In this document: piece by piece, positions 55,369-64,000 of the stretch
Numbering within the stretch: the first letter of the stretch is position 1
Layout of the letters: each line of letters starts with the position of its first letter
DNA from: CBDDKU01 sp965230375
GTDB taxonomy: Bacteria; Bacteroidota; Bacteroidia; Flavobacteriales_D; Cryomorphaceae
Length of the DNA: 64,000 bases
Direction of reading: 5' to 3'
Assembly: GCA_965230375.1 (NCBI GenBank)
Contig: CBDDKU010000005.1
Coordinates: 1 to 64,000, forward strand
Program-made: the position numbers and the translations under genes
The notes under the pieces: generated by a model
What the model was told of the DNA's origin: nothing
Databases searched by the model: none
The model's input: the letters and a program-made list of their open reading frames with translations, nothing else

Positions 55369-55641
55369 TTAGCCAGTATACTTGATGCAGTTCAAGATAT
55401 CTGAGATTCGCTTCAGGAGAAGCTTTCTCGCTCTTATTGTATCACCGGCTTTTCCATACCGATCCATCAATTGATCATACTTCGAAGATGGTAGGTACGT
55501 AATCCTGGGGTTAGACTCACAAAGATCTATGTAATCAATATTAATCTTAAAATATGCTTCTTGAACAACTTGTATGTCGCCGTCTTTGACAATAACCCCG
55601 TCTCGAATTTCGATTAAATCTTGCTGCATTGAATGTCTCAC
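55369..55641 (-). CDS. hypothetical protein
   Basis: 90 residues (an internal ATG at 55629 would give 86). Strand-like N-terminal half (IEIRDGVIVKDGDIQVV), then a helical part with charged residues (GDTIRARKLLLKRISDILNC). No family recognised. Called as coding because the residue composition looks like a normal folded protein and no other frame competes here. Could still be spurious. Confidence 0.45.
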   Translation of the reverse strand: MRHSMQQDLIEIRDGVIVKDGDIQVVQEAYFKINIDYIDLCESNPRITYLPSSKYDQLMDRYGKAGDTIRARKLLLKRISDILNCIKYTG

Positions 55642-55774
55642 AATAATTTTTGCTTTCTGATATGAACTTCACCAGGCTCTATCAAAGTGCTAAAATAATA
55701 AAATATTAAATTGAAGTCAATCTATTTGAATTGAATGACAGGACACTACAGCTCTAAAAAAGTGGTAGCACTAA

Positions 55775-56230
55775 CTATTTCTTCAGGTTAGCCTCATAGA
55801 TTCTAATCCAATCGTCTACAGTGATTTTTTCCATCAATTCTCCAATTAACTCGTAGGGAATATCGTCTACGCGCTTGAGTCGAACACAGCTTTTGCCCAT
55901 ATCGAGTTTGTACTTTGCTGCCTTCTTGTACTCTGAAACAAACCAATCGGTCATTTCGGTTGAAGCGTAAATTCCTGAGTGATAAAACCCGATGAAGTTC
56001 TTCTGTAATCCAATGTTACAGAAAGGAAGCGGAGCATCTGGAGTAACATGGTAACCCGCAGGATAAGTGGATAGTGGTACGACATAGCCTATCATCCCGT
56101 AGTTTATACACTCTTCGAATCCATCGGGTATATGGTCTACAATAGTCTGTCTCAATTTCTTGAAAGCTTCTCTCCTTTCTTCCGGGACTGCTTCAAGGTA
56201 TTCTTCTACAGAATTGGCTTTTAGTTGCAT
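55775..56230 (-). CDS. DUF1801 (YdhG-like) protein
   Basis: 151 residues. DUF1801 features: SVEEYLEAVPEERREAFKKLRQTIVDHIPDGFEECINYGM at the start, PLPFCNIGLQKNFIGFYH in the middle, and KSCVRLKRVDDIPYELI near the end. A small cytoplasmic protein family related to iron chaperone-like folds; exact role not known. Single-gene unit. Confidence 0.85.
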   Translation of the reverse strand: MQLKANSVEEYLEAVPEERREAFKKLRQTIVDHIPDGFEECINYGMIGYVVPLSTYPAGYHVTPDAPLPFCNIGLQKNFIGFYHSGIYASTEMTDWFVSEYKKAAKYKLDMGKSCVRLKRVDDIPYELIGELMEKITVDDWIRIYEANLKK

Positions 56231-56438
56231 GGCAGAATTTTCTTTAAAACTAAAGAAATTAATAAAGATGTACTCAGATGATCAATTGATAATCAAGCCC
56301 ATTCCAATGTAAAAGGAAATCAATTCCCCTTGGCCATTCCAAGGCTTGAAAAAACATTCTCGTTTTCAATAGTTGATTATGTGTTTGGCCTTCTATAAAA
56401 ATGAATGGCTTTTCTTATTTTCACGCAGCCGAAGTGTC

Positions 56439-57356
56439 ATGATAAACTACATCAAGTTTTCCCTTATTTCCCTTTTTCCCATTCTGCTTATTGGTGGATA
56501 CACCTTAAAGTTCGAACTACCATCTGGTAAAGTATACAAGCAAAGGACCACCATTACAACGATTACAAAGCAATCTGTGGAAGGAGTCCAGACAGAAAAT
56601 GCTCAACTTGCATCTGTTACCACCTCACTACAAAAGGGTGATAAAGTCGACAGTTCAGGAGCTCCAATCTATGAGCTCACTTATAATGAAATTACCATGG
56701 AAACGAGACAAGGTGAGCACATTCTAATTGTTCATTCCGACACAAACAGGCTTAAAAAGGTGGATCCAACTTCAGAAATACTCAGCCAGATTGTGAATAA
56801 ACCTTTCCGAGCATCAATCGATTCTACTGGTTTTATTCACGAAGTTTTTGGTCTTGAAGGAATTGTGAAAGCCGCTACAGTTTCCGCTTCAGGTATTGCT
56901 GAGGTATATGCCAAACAGTACTCAGAGAGTTTCGGTGACAACGGGCTGGCAAAGAATTTGGAAATGGTCACTCAAATTTGGCCAAGTGAGCCAGTTGAAG
57001 TTGGCGACACTTGGTCGAATCAGCAATACACCCCTACGGGCCTTCCAATAATTCTCGAAAACCAATACACGCTAACCGATTTGAATGAAGGTGTTGGAAT
57101 TCTCGACGTGATTTCAGAAATCAAAACTGACCTAAAGAACAATACCGTAAATATGGACGGGATGAACACCACTTACCATTTAAGCGGACAAAGAAAGGGA
57201 CGCATCGCCTTTGAACTAAAAACCGGTTGGGTTGTTGAAGCTGAATTGAATGACGAAATCGAAGGAAGTATTGAAATCGCACCTAGCTTTCAGATCCCAG
57301 AGGGTGTGTCTATTCCAATCGAATATCAGAATTCCATTTTGGTTAATGCGCTTTAG
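56439..57356 (+). CDS. DUF6263-like exported protein
   Basis: 305 residues from the ATG at 56439, whose N-terminus is a signal/anchor (IKFSLISLFPILLIGGY); the ATG at 56373 would add 22 residues before it. Beta-rich body with alternating polar strands (VYKQRTTITTITKQSV, ILENQYTLTDLNEG, GRIAFELKTGWVVEAEL), characteristic of DUF6263 proteins. No motif for catalysis. Probably in the periplasm or outer membrane. Followed 36 bases later by the zinc protease gene, perhaps in one operon. Confidence 0.65.
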   Translation: MINYIKFSLISLFPILLIGGYTLKFELPSGKVYKQRTTITTITKQSVEGVQTENAQLASVTTSLQKGDKVDSSGAPIYELTYNEITMETRQGEHILIVHSDTNRLKKVDPTSEILSQIVNKPFRASIDSTGFIHEVFGLEGIVKAATVSASGIAEVYAKQYSESFGDNGLAKNLEMVTQIWPSEPVEVGDTWSNQQYTPTGLPIILENQYTLTDLNEGVGILDVISEIKTDLKNNTVNMDGMNTTYHLSGQRKGRIAFELKTGWVVEAELNDEIEGSIEIAPSFQIPEGVSIPIEYQNSILVNAL

Positions 57357-57392
57357 CACCATTCCATTACCACTTAATACCAATTTAAGCTT

Positions 57393-59966
57393 ATGTATAA
57401 ATCACCATTTAAAATTTTAGCCATTAGCTTCTGCGCCATTCTAATGATTGGACTGCCAGATCAAGCTGTGGCTCAGAAAAAGAAAAAGAAGAAAAAAGGC
57501 AAGGAAGAGGCCCCGGCTCCCAAAGAAAAGTCTGATTTCGACAAAGTATCCGAAAAGTGCATCCAGTATGATGGGCTCTTTGATATGATGCGAGATACGA
57601 CCACAGGAGAAACATACCTCGCAATCGATCCCGATCAATTAGGCAAAGAGTTCATCTACTTCTCTTATGTTGAGAATGGTGTTTTAGACGCGGGTTATTT
57701 CCGCGGAGGATATCGCGGTTCTAAAATTGTGACTTTCCAGAAATCGTATGAATACATTGAGATTGTAGGTCAAAACACAAAATACTACTTCGACGAGTCG
57801 AACGCAATCAGTAAGGCTGCTCACGCCAATATCAACAACCCCGTTCTGGCAAAGCTTAAAATCAAAGCCACACACGATTCGACTGGGGTCATGATTGTTA
57901 GTGGTGATGACATTTTTAAATCGGAAGATTTTCAAATGGTAAAACGCCCCACACGCAAGGGATCGCCTCCCGGAATGTTGGGAAAACTCAGTAAATCAAA
58001 ATCAAAGGTCGACGAAATCAGAAACTACCCAGAGAATACGGATATAATCGTTGACTATGTCTATGAAAATGCGAACCCACAAAAGTTTGGTTCATCAGCA
58101 GTAACTGACCCACGATTCATCACCGTTAAGTATCAACACAGCTTGATCGAGGTTCCAGACAACGACTTCCAGCCGAGAAGGGACGATCCAAGAGTTGGGT
58201 ACTTTATGACGACGGTCAATGATATGACATCCTTCGAAGCAACTCCTTACCGAGATATGATTCATAGATGGAATCTCGTGAAGAAAGACCCTAGTCAAAC
58301 CTTGTCTGAGCCAGTAGAGCCTATCGTATATTGGATTGAAAACACCACGCCGGAAGAGTTCAGACCGATTATCAAGGAAGCTGGAGAACGCTGGAACGAA
58401 GCTTTCGAAAAAGCGGGATTCAAAAACGCTTTTCAAGTAAAAATACAGCCAGACACTGCCGAATGGGATGCCGGTGATATTCGCTACAATGTGCTTAGGT
58501 GGACATCTTCTCCACGACCGCCGTTTGGTGGGTATGGCCCGAGCTTTGTCAACCCGCGTACGGGTGAGATTCTGGGTGCAGATATCATGCTCGAATACCA
58601 AGTCGTTGCAAAACGTTTGTTTAGAAAGGAAACTTTTGAAAAAGCTGGAAGCTCTGATTTTGAAAAGCATGCATACTTAGATGATGAACACGCATATTGC
58701 TTAATGGGCGATGTGATGAATCAAAACATGGTATTCGGTTTGACAGCAATGGATGCCAAGAATGCTGGGGACGCTGCCAAGGAAAAGTTTGTACAAGAAA
58801 CATTGTACCGACTTATTCTTCATGAAATTGGCCATACACTTGGGCTGACACACAACATGCGGGCTTCTACCCTACTCTCAATGGATGAGATACACGATCC
58901 AGCTATCGTTGAGGAAAAAGGACTGTGCAACTCCGTGATGGAGTACCCAGCAGTTAACTACTCGTCAACACCAGAGCTGGCCACCAAATATTACGATGAT
59001 CGTCCAGGTCCTTACGATTTGTGGGTAATTGAGTATGGCTACAGCCCAGCACTAGAAGATGAAGCGGCTGAAGCAAAACGTCTCGAAAAGATCTTATCAC
59101 GATCGACAGAACACCAGCTTGCATACGGAAATGATGGGGACGATATGCGCTCTCCAGGTAAAGGAATCGACCCAGATATCAATATCTACGACCTTACCAA
59201 TGATCCTGTAGCTTATGCCACAGAGCGAATCGAGTTGGTCAATGAAATTATGCCGGGCATCGTGGCCAAATACAGTACAGAAGGTGAGTCATATCAAACC
59301 TTGCTCAATGCTTACTTCTCGTTGAGTGGTGAGTACGGTCGGCAGATTGCAATAATGACGCGACAAATTGGTGGAGTTCACATCAATAGAGCTATGGTGG
59401 GGCAAGCTGGAAATGAGAGCGCAGCATTCACTCCTGTTGAGGCCAGCAAACAAAAAGCTGCTATGGATGCCTTGGCGAAATACGCCTTCGCACCAGATGC
59501 TTTTAGCACATCAGAAGAGATATATGCTCACCTCCAGACCCAGCGCCGAGGTTTTAATCAGCCGCGAAATGGGGAAGACCCTAAAATTGGTGATCGTATA
59601 CTTCGAATGCAAGCCGGATGTCTGAATCACCTTCTCAACCCCAACGTGGTTAAGCGAATTTCTAATTCAACATACTATGGGAATGAGTATCGACTTGATA
59701 CGTATTGGACATCTCTCACCGATGCGATATTCAAGGCCGACATTGGCGGAAATGTGAATAACATGCGACAGAATCTCCAGGTTGAATACACGACCAGGAT
59801 GAGCAAGATCATTAATGATAAAAAGTATGACCATGTCGCCAGATCAATGGCCTTGTATGAACTAAACAGAATTGATCAAATGGCTAAGAATGGAGCTGGA
59901 AACACGCTATCTAAAGCGCATAAGGCTCATTTGAGACAGATTGTCAAAGAAGCCAAAGACGCCTAA
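57393..59966 (+). CDS. exported zinc-dependent metalloprotease, DUF5117/DUF5118 type
   Basis: 857 residues. Signal peptide to AVAQ (about residue 28), immediately followed by KKKKKKKGK. An N-terminal DUF5118 region, a central DUF5117 region (from about residue 90), then the metzincin-like zinc motif HEIGHTLGLTHN in the DUF4953-type catalytic domain (about residues 475-485), with the NSVMEYP Met-turn segment after it. Active on peptides, presumably in the periplasm or outside the cell. One strong terminator follows. The poly-Lys after the cleavage site is unusual. Confidence 0.9.
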   Translation: MYKSPFKILAISFCAILMIGLPDQAVAQKKKKKKKGKEEAPAPKEKSDFDKVSEKCIQYDGLFDMMRDTTTGETYLAIDPDQLGKEFIYFSYVENGVLDAGYFRGGYRGSKIVTFQKSYEYIEIVGQNTKYYFDESNAISKAAHANINNPVLAKLKIKATHDSTGVMIVSGDDIFKSEDFQMVKRPTRKGSPPGMLGKLSKSKSKVDEIRNYPENTDIIVDYVYENANPQKFGSSAVTDPRFITVKYQHSLIEVPDNDFQPRRDDPRVGYFMTTVNDMTSFEATPYRDMIHRWNLVKKDPSQTLSEPVEPIVYWIENTTPEEFRPIIKEAGERWNEAFEKAGFKNAFQVKIQPDTAEWDAGDIRYNVLRWTSSPRPPFGGYGPSFVNPRTGEILGADIMLEYQVVAKRLFRKETFEKAGSSDFEKHAYLDDEHAYCLMGDVMNQNMVFGLTAMDAKNAGDAAKEKFVQETLYRLILHEIGHTLGLTHNMRASTLLSMDEIHDPAIVEEKGLCNSVMEYPAVNYSSTPELATKYYDDRPGPYDLWVIEYGYSPALEDEAAEAKRLEKILSRSTEHQLAYGNDGDDMRSPGKGIDPDINIYDLTNDPVAYATERIELVNEIMPGIVAKYSTEGESYQTLLNAYFSLSGEYGRQIAIMTRQIGGVHINRAMVGQAGNESAAFTPVEASKQKAAMDALAKYAFAPDAFSTSEEIYAHLQTQRRGFNQPRNGEDPKIGDRILRMQAGCLNHLLNPNVVKRISNSTYYGNEYRLDTYWTSLTDAIFKADIGGNVNNMRQNLQVEYTTRMSKIINDKKYDHVARSMALYELNRIDQMAKNGAGNTLSKAHKAHLRQIVKEAKDA

Positions 59967-59987
59967 ATCAATCTCTCGATACTGACA

Positions 59988-60018
59988 AAAGGGAAGCCAT
60001 GTGCTTCCCTTTCTTTTT
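59988..60018 (+). terminator. intrinsic terminator of the DUF5117-type protease gene
   Basis: A perfect 10-bp stem AAAGGGAAGC / GCTTCCCTTT with a 5-base loop, followed by CTTTTT. Confidence 0.9.
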
Positions 60019-60033
60019 GCGCTGGATTATCAC

Positions 60034-60041
60034 TATTTTTG
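60034..60041 (+). promoter_or_regulatory. TAnnTTTG promoter box for the miaA operon
   Basis: TATTTTTG ends 17 bases before the ATG at 60059; TTG at 60017-60019 is only 14 bases upstream, shorter than usual. Confidence 0.45.
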
Positions 60042-60058
60042 CGGTTTCAAATTAGGTT

Positions 60059-60592
60059 ATGAAGGTTTTTCAATTTCGCGTGCTGATAGATAATGTAGAT
60101 GGGGTTTTCCGCGACATCCAGATTTCCGAAAAGTCTACATTCTTAGAACTTCACAATACCATTATCGAAGCTTTTTCATTTTCGGGAATGGAGATGGCTT
60201 CATTCTATATAAGCGATGAAGAGTGGGAAAAAGGTGAAGAAATTACCTTGATGGATATCATGGCTGATCCAGATCAGGATCCCGTAAAGCTCATGGACGA
60301 AACGCCGCTCAATGATATAGTTGGCGACGACGGAGATAGACTTCTCTACGTTTATGACTTTATGAAGCTTTGGATATTCTATGTTGAGTTGACATCTGTA
60401 CTCGAGGCATCAGAAGACGCAGGCTTACCCAAAGTAACCCTGCTCGTTGGCGACGCTCCAGCAGAAGATTCTATTGATGAAGCCGGAGCGATGAAAATCG
60501 AAATGGATGAATCAGATCCCCTTTTTGATTCGGAGTTTGACATTGAAGACGATAATAGATTCGAATCTTTTGATGACTCAATCGAGTACTGA
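60059..60592 (+). CDS. pRiA4b ORF-3-like protein
   Basis: 177 residues. The N-terminal two-thirds match the pRiA4b ORF-3 / IS1096-passenger fold: VFQFRVLIDNVDGVFRDIQISEKSTFLELHNTIIEAFSF. The C-terminal third is very acidic (DESDPLFDSEFDIEDDNRFESFDD). Despite the plasmid/transposon name no transposase, inverted repeats or other mobile sign is present, and the gene overlaps miaA by 20 bases, as it does in many Bacteroidota, so it is a chromosomal gene of unknown function. Confidence 0.8.
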   Translation: MKVFQFRVLIDNVDGVFRDIQISEKSTFLELHNTIIEAFSFSGMEMASFYISDEEWEKGEEITLMDIMADPDQDPVKLMDETPLNDIVGDDGDRLLYVYDFMKLWIFYVELTSVLEASEDAGLPKVTLLVGDAPAEDSIDEAGAMKIEMDESDPLFDSEFDIEDDNRFESFDDSIEY

Positions 60593-61511
60593 TCAATTCG
60601 GAGATAAATTTCCAGTTATTTTTATCTGCGGTCCTACCGCAGTGGGCAAGACAGCACTTTCTATAAAAGTCGCCAAGGAATTTGACGGCGAGATCATTTC
60701 CGCCGATTCGAGACAGTTTTACAAAGAGCTTACAATTGGTACGGCTAAGGTGACCCAAAGCGAGATGGATGGAGTACCGCATCACTTTATCGACAGCCTA
60801 TCCATTACAGAAAATTACACCGCCGGAAAGTTTGGAGAAGATGCTCTAGCCATAATTCAAGCCATTCACCAAAAAGGGAAGTTGCCAGTCGTAGTCGGTG
60901 GTTCAGGGCTATACATTAAGGCTCTGATAGAAGGTCTGGACAATCTACCGTCGGATGAAGCCTTGAGAACCTTGCTGAACAAACGCTTTGAAAATGAAGG
61001 GCTTCAGCCTTTAATTGAAGAGCTCAAGGAAAAAGATCCATCATACTTCGAAAAGGCTGACATACAAAATCCCGTTAGGGTAATTCGAGCTCTTGAGATA
61101 ATCGAATTAACTGGTATTCCAGTGACTCAGCAACAATCAAGCTCATCAAAGAATAGACCCTTTCACCCAATTGTTATCGGCTTGAACAGGGAACGATCTG
61201 ATCTGTATAAAGCTATTGACCAACGCGTTGATCAAATGATTGATGCAGGACTTGTAGAAGAAGCCAGGACTGTAGCTGAGTTTGAAGGTAGTCAAGCGCT
61301 TCAAACGGTGGGCTATCAAGAGCTATTTCCATATTTCAGGAACGAAGCATCATTGGAAGATTCGATAGAGCTCATCAAAAGAAATTCCCGCCGATATGCC
61401 AAAAGACAGTTGACATGGCTTCGAAAAATGGAGAATGTGAACTGGTTTGACGCTGGCCAGTCTGCCGATGCATGCAGGTGGATTGCTGAAAAAATAGCCT
61501 CGAAGAACTAA
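60573..61511 (+). CDS. miaA: tRNA dimethylallyltransferase
   Basis: 312 residues from the ATG at 60573; the upstream ATG at 60507 would overlap the previous gene by 86 bases and adds non-family residues. MiaA puts a dimethylallyl group on N6 of A37 in tRNAs reading UNN codons. P-loop GPTAVGKT (about 19-26), ADSRQFYKE, VPHHFIDSL, the VVGGSGLYIKALIEGL motif, and RNSRRYAKRQLTWLR near the end. Overlaps the pRiA4b-like gene by 20 bases. Confidence 0.97.
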   Translation: MTQSSTDQFGDKFPVIFICGPTAVGKTALSIKVAKEFDGEIISADSRQFYKELTIGTAKVTQSEMDGVPHHFIDSLSITENYTAGKFGEDALAIIQAIHQKGKLPVVVGGSGLYIKALIEGLDNLPSDEALRTLLNKRFENEGLQPLIEELKEKDPSYFEKADIQNPVRVIRALEIIELTGIPVTQQQSSSSKNRPFHPIVIGLNRERSDLYKAIDQRVDQMIDAGLVEEARTVAEFEGSQALQTVGYQELFPYFRNEASLEDSIELIKRNSRRYAKRQLTWLRKMENVNWFDAGQSADACRWIAEKIASKN

Positions 61512-61562
61512 ATCGAAACTTTTCAACAGGTCTGGAAAACTTGCGATTTTCATGAAGCATAT

Positions 61563-61596
61563 TTGCTATGAATCCTGGGAGAATACTGTAAATTTG
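61563..61596 (+). promoter_or_regulatory. promoter of the TPR gene
   Basis: TTG at 61563-61565 and TAAATTTG at 61589-61596 with a 23-base spacer. Leader of about 45 bases before the ATG at 61645. Confidence 0.5.
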
Positions 61597-61644
61597 GTCA
61601 AAATCTGAGTAGTACCCAGAAAGGTTTTATTAAACAGGTAGAAT

Positions 61645-61977
61645 ATGAGCAATAGGTTGGAATTGATCGCTGAGATGTTGGAGAAGAATCCGGATGATAC
61701 CTTTTTGAATTATGCCGCCGCTCTCGAGCATAAGAGCAATGATGAGCCGAAGAAGGCAATTAAAATTTTCAAGAAAATTGTTGACCAAGATCCGGAGTAC
61801 TTGCCTACTTATTATCAGCTCGGAAAGCTTCTTGAAGGTCAGGGTAAGACTGAGCATGCCATAGAAGTATACAAGAAAGGTGCAGTGCTGGCGCGTCAAA
61901 AAAATGATCTAAAAGCGATGGGAGAGCTCTCTGAAGCGCTTTTGATCCTTGATGCCAGCGATGGGGAAGTTTGGTAG
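61645..61977 (+). CDS. small TPR protein
   Basis: 110 residues, all helical, with about two to three tetratricopeptide repeats (DTFLNYAAALEHKSNDEPKKAI, YLPTYYQLGKLLEGQGKTEHAI). No signal peptide, so cytoplasmic. It likely serves as a protein-protein adaptor; partner unknown. Monocistronic between miaA and the S9 peptidase. Confidence 0.85.
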   Translation: MSNRLELIAEMLEKNPDDTFLNYAAALEHKSNDEPKKAIKIFKKIVDQDPEYLPTYYQLGKLLEGQGKTEHAIEVYKKGAVLARQKNDLKAMGELSEALLILDASDGEVW

Positions 61978-62002
61978 AGATTTTCTATTAAAACCATCAC
62001 TA

Positions 62003-62028
62003 CAGGGCACTGGTGTCCTGCTAGTTTT
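62003..62028 (+). terminator. weak hairpin after the TPR gene
   Basis: CAGGGCAC / GTGTCCTG inverted repeat (one G-T pair) followed by CTAGTTTT. Stem close to the S9 start; may terminate the TPR mRNA. Confidence 0.35.
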
Positions 62029-62045
62029 CAATATCAGTTACAAAC

Positions 62046-64000
62046 ATGAACATTAAAGTTGCAATAGCAGCCGCTGTCCTATTAGTAGGATGCGGAAGCA
62101 ATGAGGATATGAAAGTATCTACATCCATCCAATACCCAGATACGCGTACAGAAAAAATCGAAGACGATTATTTCGGAACGACAGTTAGCGATGAGTACCG
62201 CTGGTTAGAAAACGACACGGCATCGGAAACTGAAGCCTGGGTGAAAGCCGAAAACAAGGTGACGAACGGATACCTGAGTGCCATCCCCTATCGCGATCAA
62301 ATCCAAAAGCGTCTCGAGGAACTCGTCAATTATCCTAGAATTTCAGCGCCAAGCAAAATTGGTGATTACTATTTTTTCTCAAAAAATGACGGTCTCCAAA
62401 ATCAATCGGTGATTTTCTACCAAAAAGGTCGCGATGGAGAGCCACAGGTCTTTATTGATCCAAATAAGCTATCGGAAGACGGAACAGTATCGATCAGCCC
62501 GCTTGGTGCATCGCTTGATGACAAATATATCGCCTATACTGAATCAGAAGCGGGAAGCGACTGGTCGAAGGTGTATATCCGCGAAATTGCCACAAATACC
62601 AAGCTCGATGACGAGTTGAAGTGGGTGAAATTTACTGGAGCTGCTTGGACAAAAGATGGATTCTACTACAGCAAGTACCCTGCTCCTGCCCCAGGAACCG
62701 AACTCTCTGCAGACAACAAAGACCACAGCATCTACTTCCACAAGCTGGGAACACCGCAATCTGAAGATATGCTCTTTTACCGAAATGAAAAGGACCCCAA
62801 TCTTTATCACTGGTGCAGCATTACAGAAGATGACAAGTTTCTCGTGATGTATGCCGCTTCGGGAACTGATGGATACGAGCTATTCATTAAGGACATGGAG
62901 AATGACGGTCCATTGACCAAGATATGCTCTGGATATGCTAACAAGACTTCGATCATAGATCACAAAGACGGAAAACTTATTGCCCTCACGGATATCGGTG
63001 CTCCAAACTACCGTGTAGTCGCCATCGATCCGAACAATTACGAAAAGGAGAATTGGGTAGAACTCATTCCTGAACGCGAAGAGACTTTAACAAATGTTTC
63101 TACTGGTGGTGGGTACCTATTCGCTGAGTACTTGAATAGTGCTACCTCGCAGGTATTTCAGATGAACTACGATGGTTCTTCAGTGAGAGAAATAGAACTG
63201 CCAGGGCCAGGTAGTGCTGGTGGTTTCAGCGGAAAATTAGAAGATGAAACGCTGTTTTACACCTATTCTTCATTTACTTACCCATCTACTATCTTTGAAT
63301 TTGACATTGAAAGTGGTGAGTCAACTCTATTCAACAAGCCTGACTTGCAGTTTGATCCTGAAAATTTTATTTCAAAGCAAGTCGTTTTCAAGAGTAAGGA
63401 TGGTACGGAAGTTCCCATGTTCATCGTTCACAAAAAAGGTCTTGAATTAAATGGAAAGAACCCAACTTTCCTCTACGGCTATGGTGGATTCAATATTAGC
63501 CTATCACCTTACTTCAGCCCAACAAATATTTTCTTCCTCGAGAACGGTGGTGTATACGCTGTGCCTAGTCTACGAGGTGGTGGAGAGTTTGGTGAAGAAT
63601 GGCACAAAGGTGGAATGAAGGAGAAAAAGCAAAATGTTTTCGACGACTTTATCGCCGCAGCTGAATACCTGATCAATGAGAAGTATACAAGCCCTGACTA
63701 TCTAGCCATCAGCGGGGGGTCAAATGGTGGGCTTTTGGTTGGTGCCGCCATGACGCAGCGACCTGAGCTGTTCAAAGTGGCCTTGCCTGCTGTTGGTGTA
63801 CTCGACATGTTGAGATTTCACCGCTTTACCGTGGGTAAAGGGTGGATTCCTGAGTATGGGTGCGCAGATAGTTCAAAAACAGAATTCGAGTACTTGTATG
63901 CCTATTCGCCACTTCACAACCTGAAATCAGGTGTAGAATATCCAAGCACCATGATAACAACGGGTGATCACGACGATCGTGTTGTTCCGGCGCACTCATT
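62046..64000 (+). CDS. S9-family prolyl oligopeptidase, lipoprotein (3' end outside window)
   Basis: 651 residues are visible and the gene is cut at the edge. Lipobox LLVGC (Cys at 17). An N-terminal seven-bladed propeller domain, starting YPDTRTEKIEDDYFGTTVSDEYRWLE, is followed by the alpha/beta hydrolase domain. All three catalytic residues are in view: Ser in SGGSNGGLL, Asp in GDHDDRVVP, and His in PAHS at the very end. It cleaves after proline in short peptides, likely from a membrane-bound position in the periplasm or outside. Confidence 0.95.
   Translation, partial: MNIKVAIAAAVLLVGCGSNEDMKVSTSIQYPDTRTEKIEDDYFGTTVSDEYRWLENDTASETEAWVKAENKVTNGYLSAIPYRDQIQKRLEELVNYPRISAPSKIGDYYFFSKNDGLQNQSVIFYQKGRDGEPQVFIDPNKLSEDGTVSISPLGASLDDKYIAYTESEAGSDWSKVYIREIATNTKLDDELKWVKFTGAAWTKDGFYYSKYPAPAPGTELSADNKDHSIYFHKLGTPQSEDMLFYRNEKDPNLYHWCSITEDDKFLVMYAASGTDGYELFIKDMENDGPLTKICSGYANKTSIIDHKDGKLIALTDIGAPNYRVVAIDPNNYEKENWVELIPEREETLTNVSTGGGYLFAEYLNSATSQVFQMNYDGSSVREIELPGPGSAGGFSGKLEDETLFYTYSSFTYPSTIFEFDIESGESTLFNKPDLQFDPENFISKQVVFKSKDGTEVPMFIVHKKGLELNGKNPTFLYGYGGFNISLSPYFSPTNIFFLENGGVYAVPSLRGGGEFGEEWHKGGMKEKKQNVFDDFIAAAEYLINEKYTSPDYLAISGGSNGGLLVGAAMTQRPELFKVALPAVGVLDMLRFHRFTVGKGWIPEYGCADSSKTEFEYLYAYSPLHNLKSGVEYPSTMITTGDHDDRVVPAHS

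Noticed and set aside
58095..58670. Open frame of 191 codons on the minus strand inside the zinc protease gene
   Set aside because: It lies fully antisense to a well-supported gene, and its product is rich in Arg/Ser/Phe without any family resemblance.
60059..60592. Possible mobile element because of the pRiA4b/IS1096 name
   Set aside because: No transposase, terminal repeats or target duplication; the overlap with miaA indicates a stable chromosomal gene.

Overview
This window comes from a Bacteroidota chromosome, most likely Flavobacteriia of the Cryomorphaceae/Schleiferiaceae kind (the rank is inference). The evidence is: gliding genes gldF and gldG with their DUF4340 partner; six proteins with a type IX secretion (T9SS) C-terminal sorting domain; a bacillithiol enzyme (BshC); a FecA-like TonB receptor next to imelysin; and repeated TAnnTTTG promoter boxes, the Bacteroidota -7 element. 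Coding density is high. No tRNA, rRNA, CRISPR array, insertion sequence or prophage was recognised. Both ends are cut: an M48-type metalloprotease gene runs off the left edge, and a prolyl-oligopeptidase gene runs off the right edge just after its catalytic His.

Layout. 1-6.4 kb: M48 peptidase (partial), an AsmA-like membrane-anchored protein, a small beta-barrel-type protein and a T9SS-sorted M1 aminopeptidase. 6.7-9.6 kb: the first member (A) of a large secreted protein family. 9.7-14 kb: a minus-strand operon guaA, LysM/periplasmic-binding protein, hemF. 14.2-18 kb: a 1283-residue fibronectin-III/T9SS protein. 18-23.3 kb: bshC, a secreted C1 (bleomycin-hydrolase-like) peptidase, a zinc-less MDR oxidoreductase, yidD and hemB. 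23.5-31.4 kb: two more giant members (B, C) of the secreted family. 31.5-35.7 kb: a PKD/T9SS protein, then a tight operon of ECF sigma factor, a protein with an inner-membrane span and a C-terminal barrel-like domain, and a lipoprotein. 36-42.1 kb: a probable iron operon of DUF4856 lipoprotein, imelysin lipoprotein, HTTM membrane protein and TonB-dependent receptor. 42.1-50.7 kb: csaA, dnaN, DUF4340-gldG-gldF, an ABM monooxygenase-like protein, uvrB and fabH. 50.9-64 kb: mscS, a ParE-type toxin-antitoxin pair, lipoproteins, an M49 dipeptidyl peptidase, a DUF1801 protein, a DUF6263-like protein, a DUF5117-type zinc protease, a pRiA4b-ORF3-like protein overlapping miaA, a TPR protein and the S9 peptidase.

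How the genes fit together. Much of the window serves the cell surface: gliding/T9SS components, T9SS cargo, lipoproteins with acidic export-like signals, an envelope-signalling sigma operon, and an unusual number of secreted or lipid-anchored peptidases (M48, M1, C1, M49, DUF5117-type, S9). This fits a polymer- and protein-degrading surface-associated life. The remaining genes are housekeeping.

The best candidate for something undescribed is the family A/B/C at 6685, 23661 and 28399. These proteins are built from eight propeller-like modules of 212-229 residues, each bracketed by one Cys at its start and one at its end, followed by a conserved ~150-residue Cys-bracketed domain and a T9SS tail. 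The sigma/anti-sigma-barrel operon is the second.
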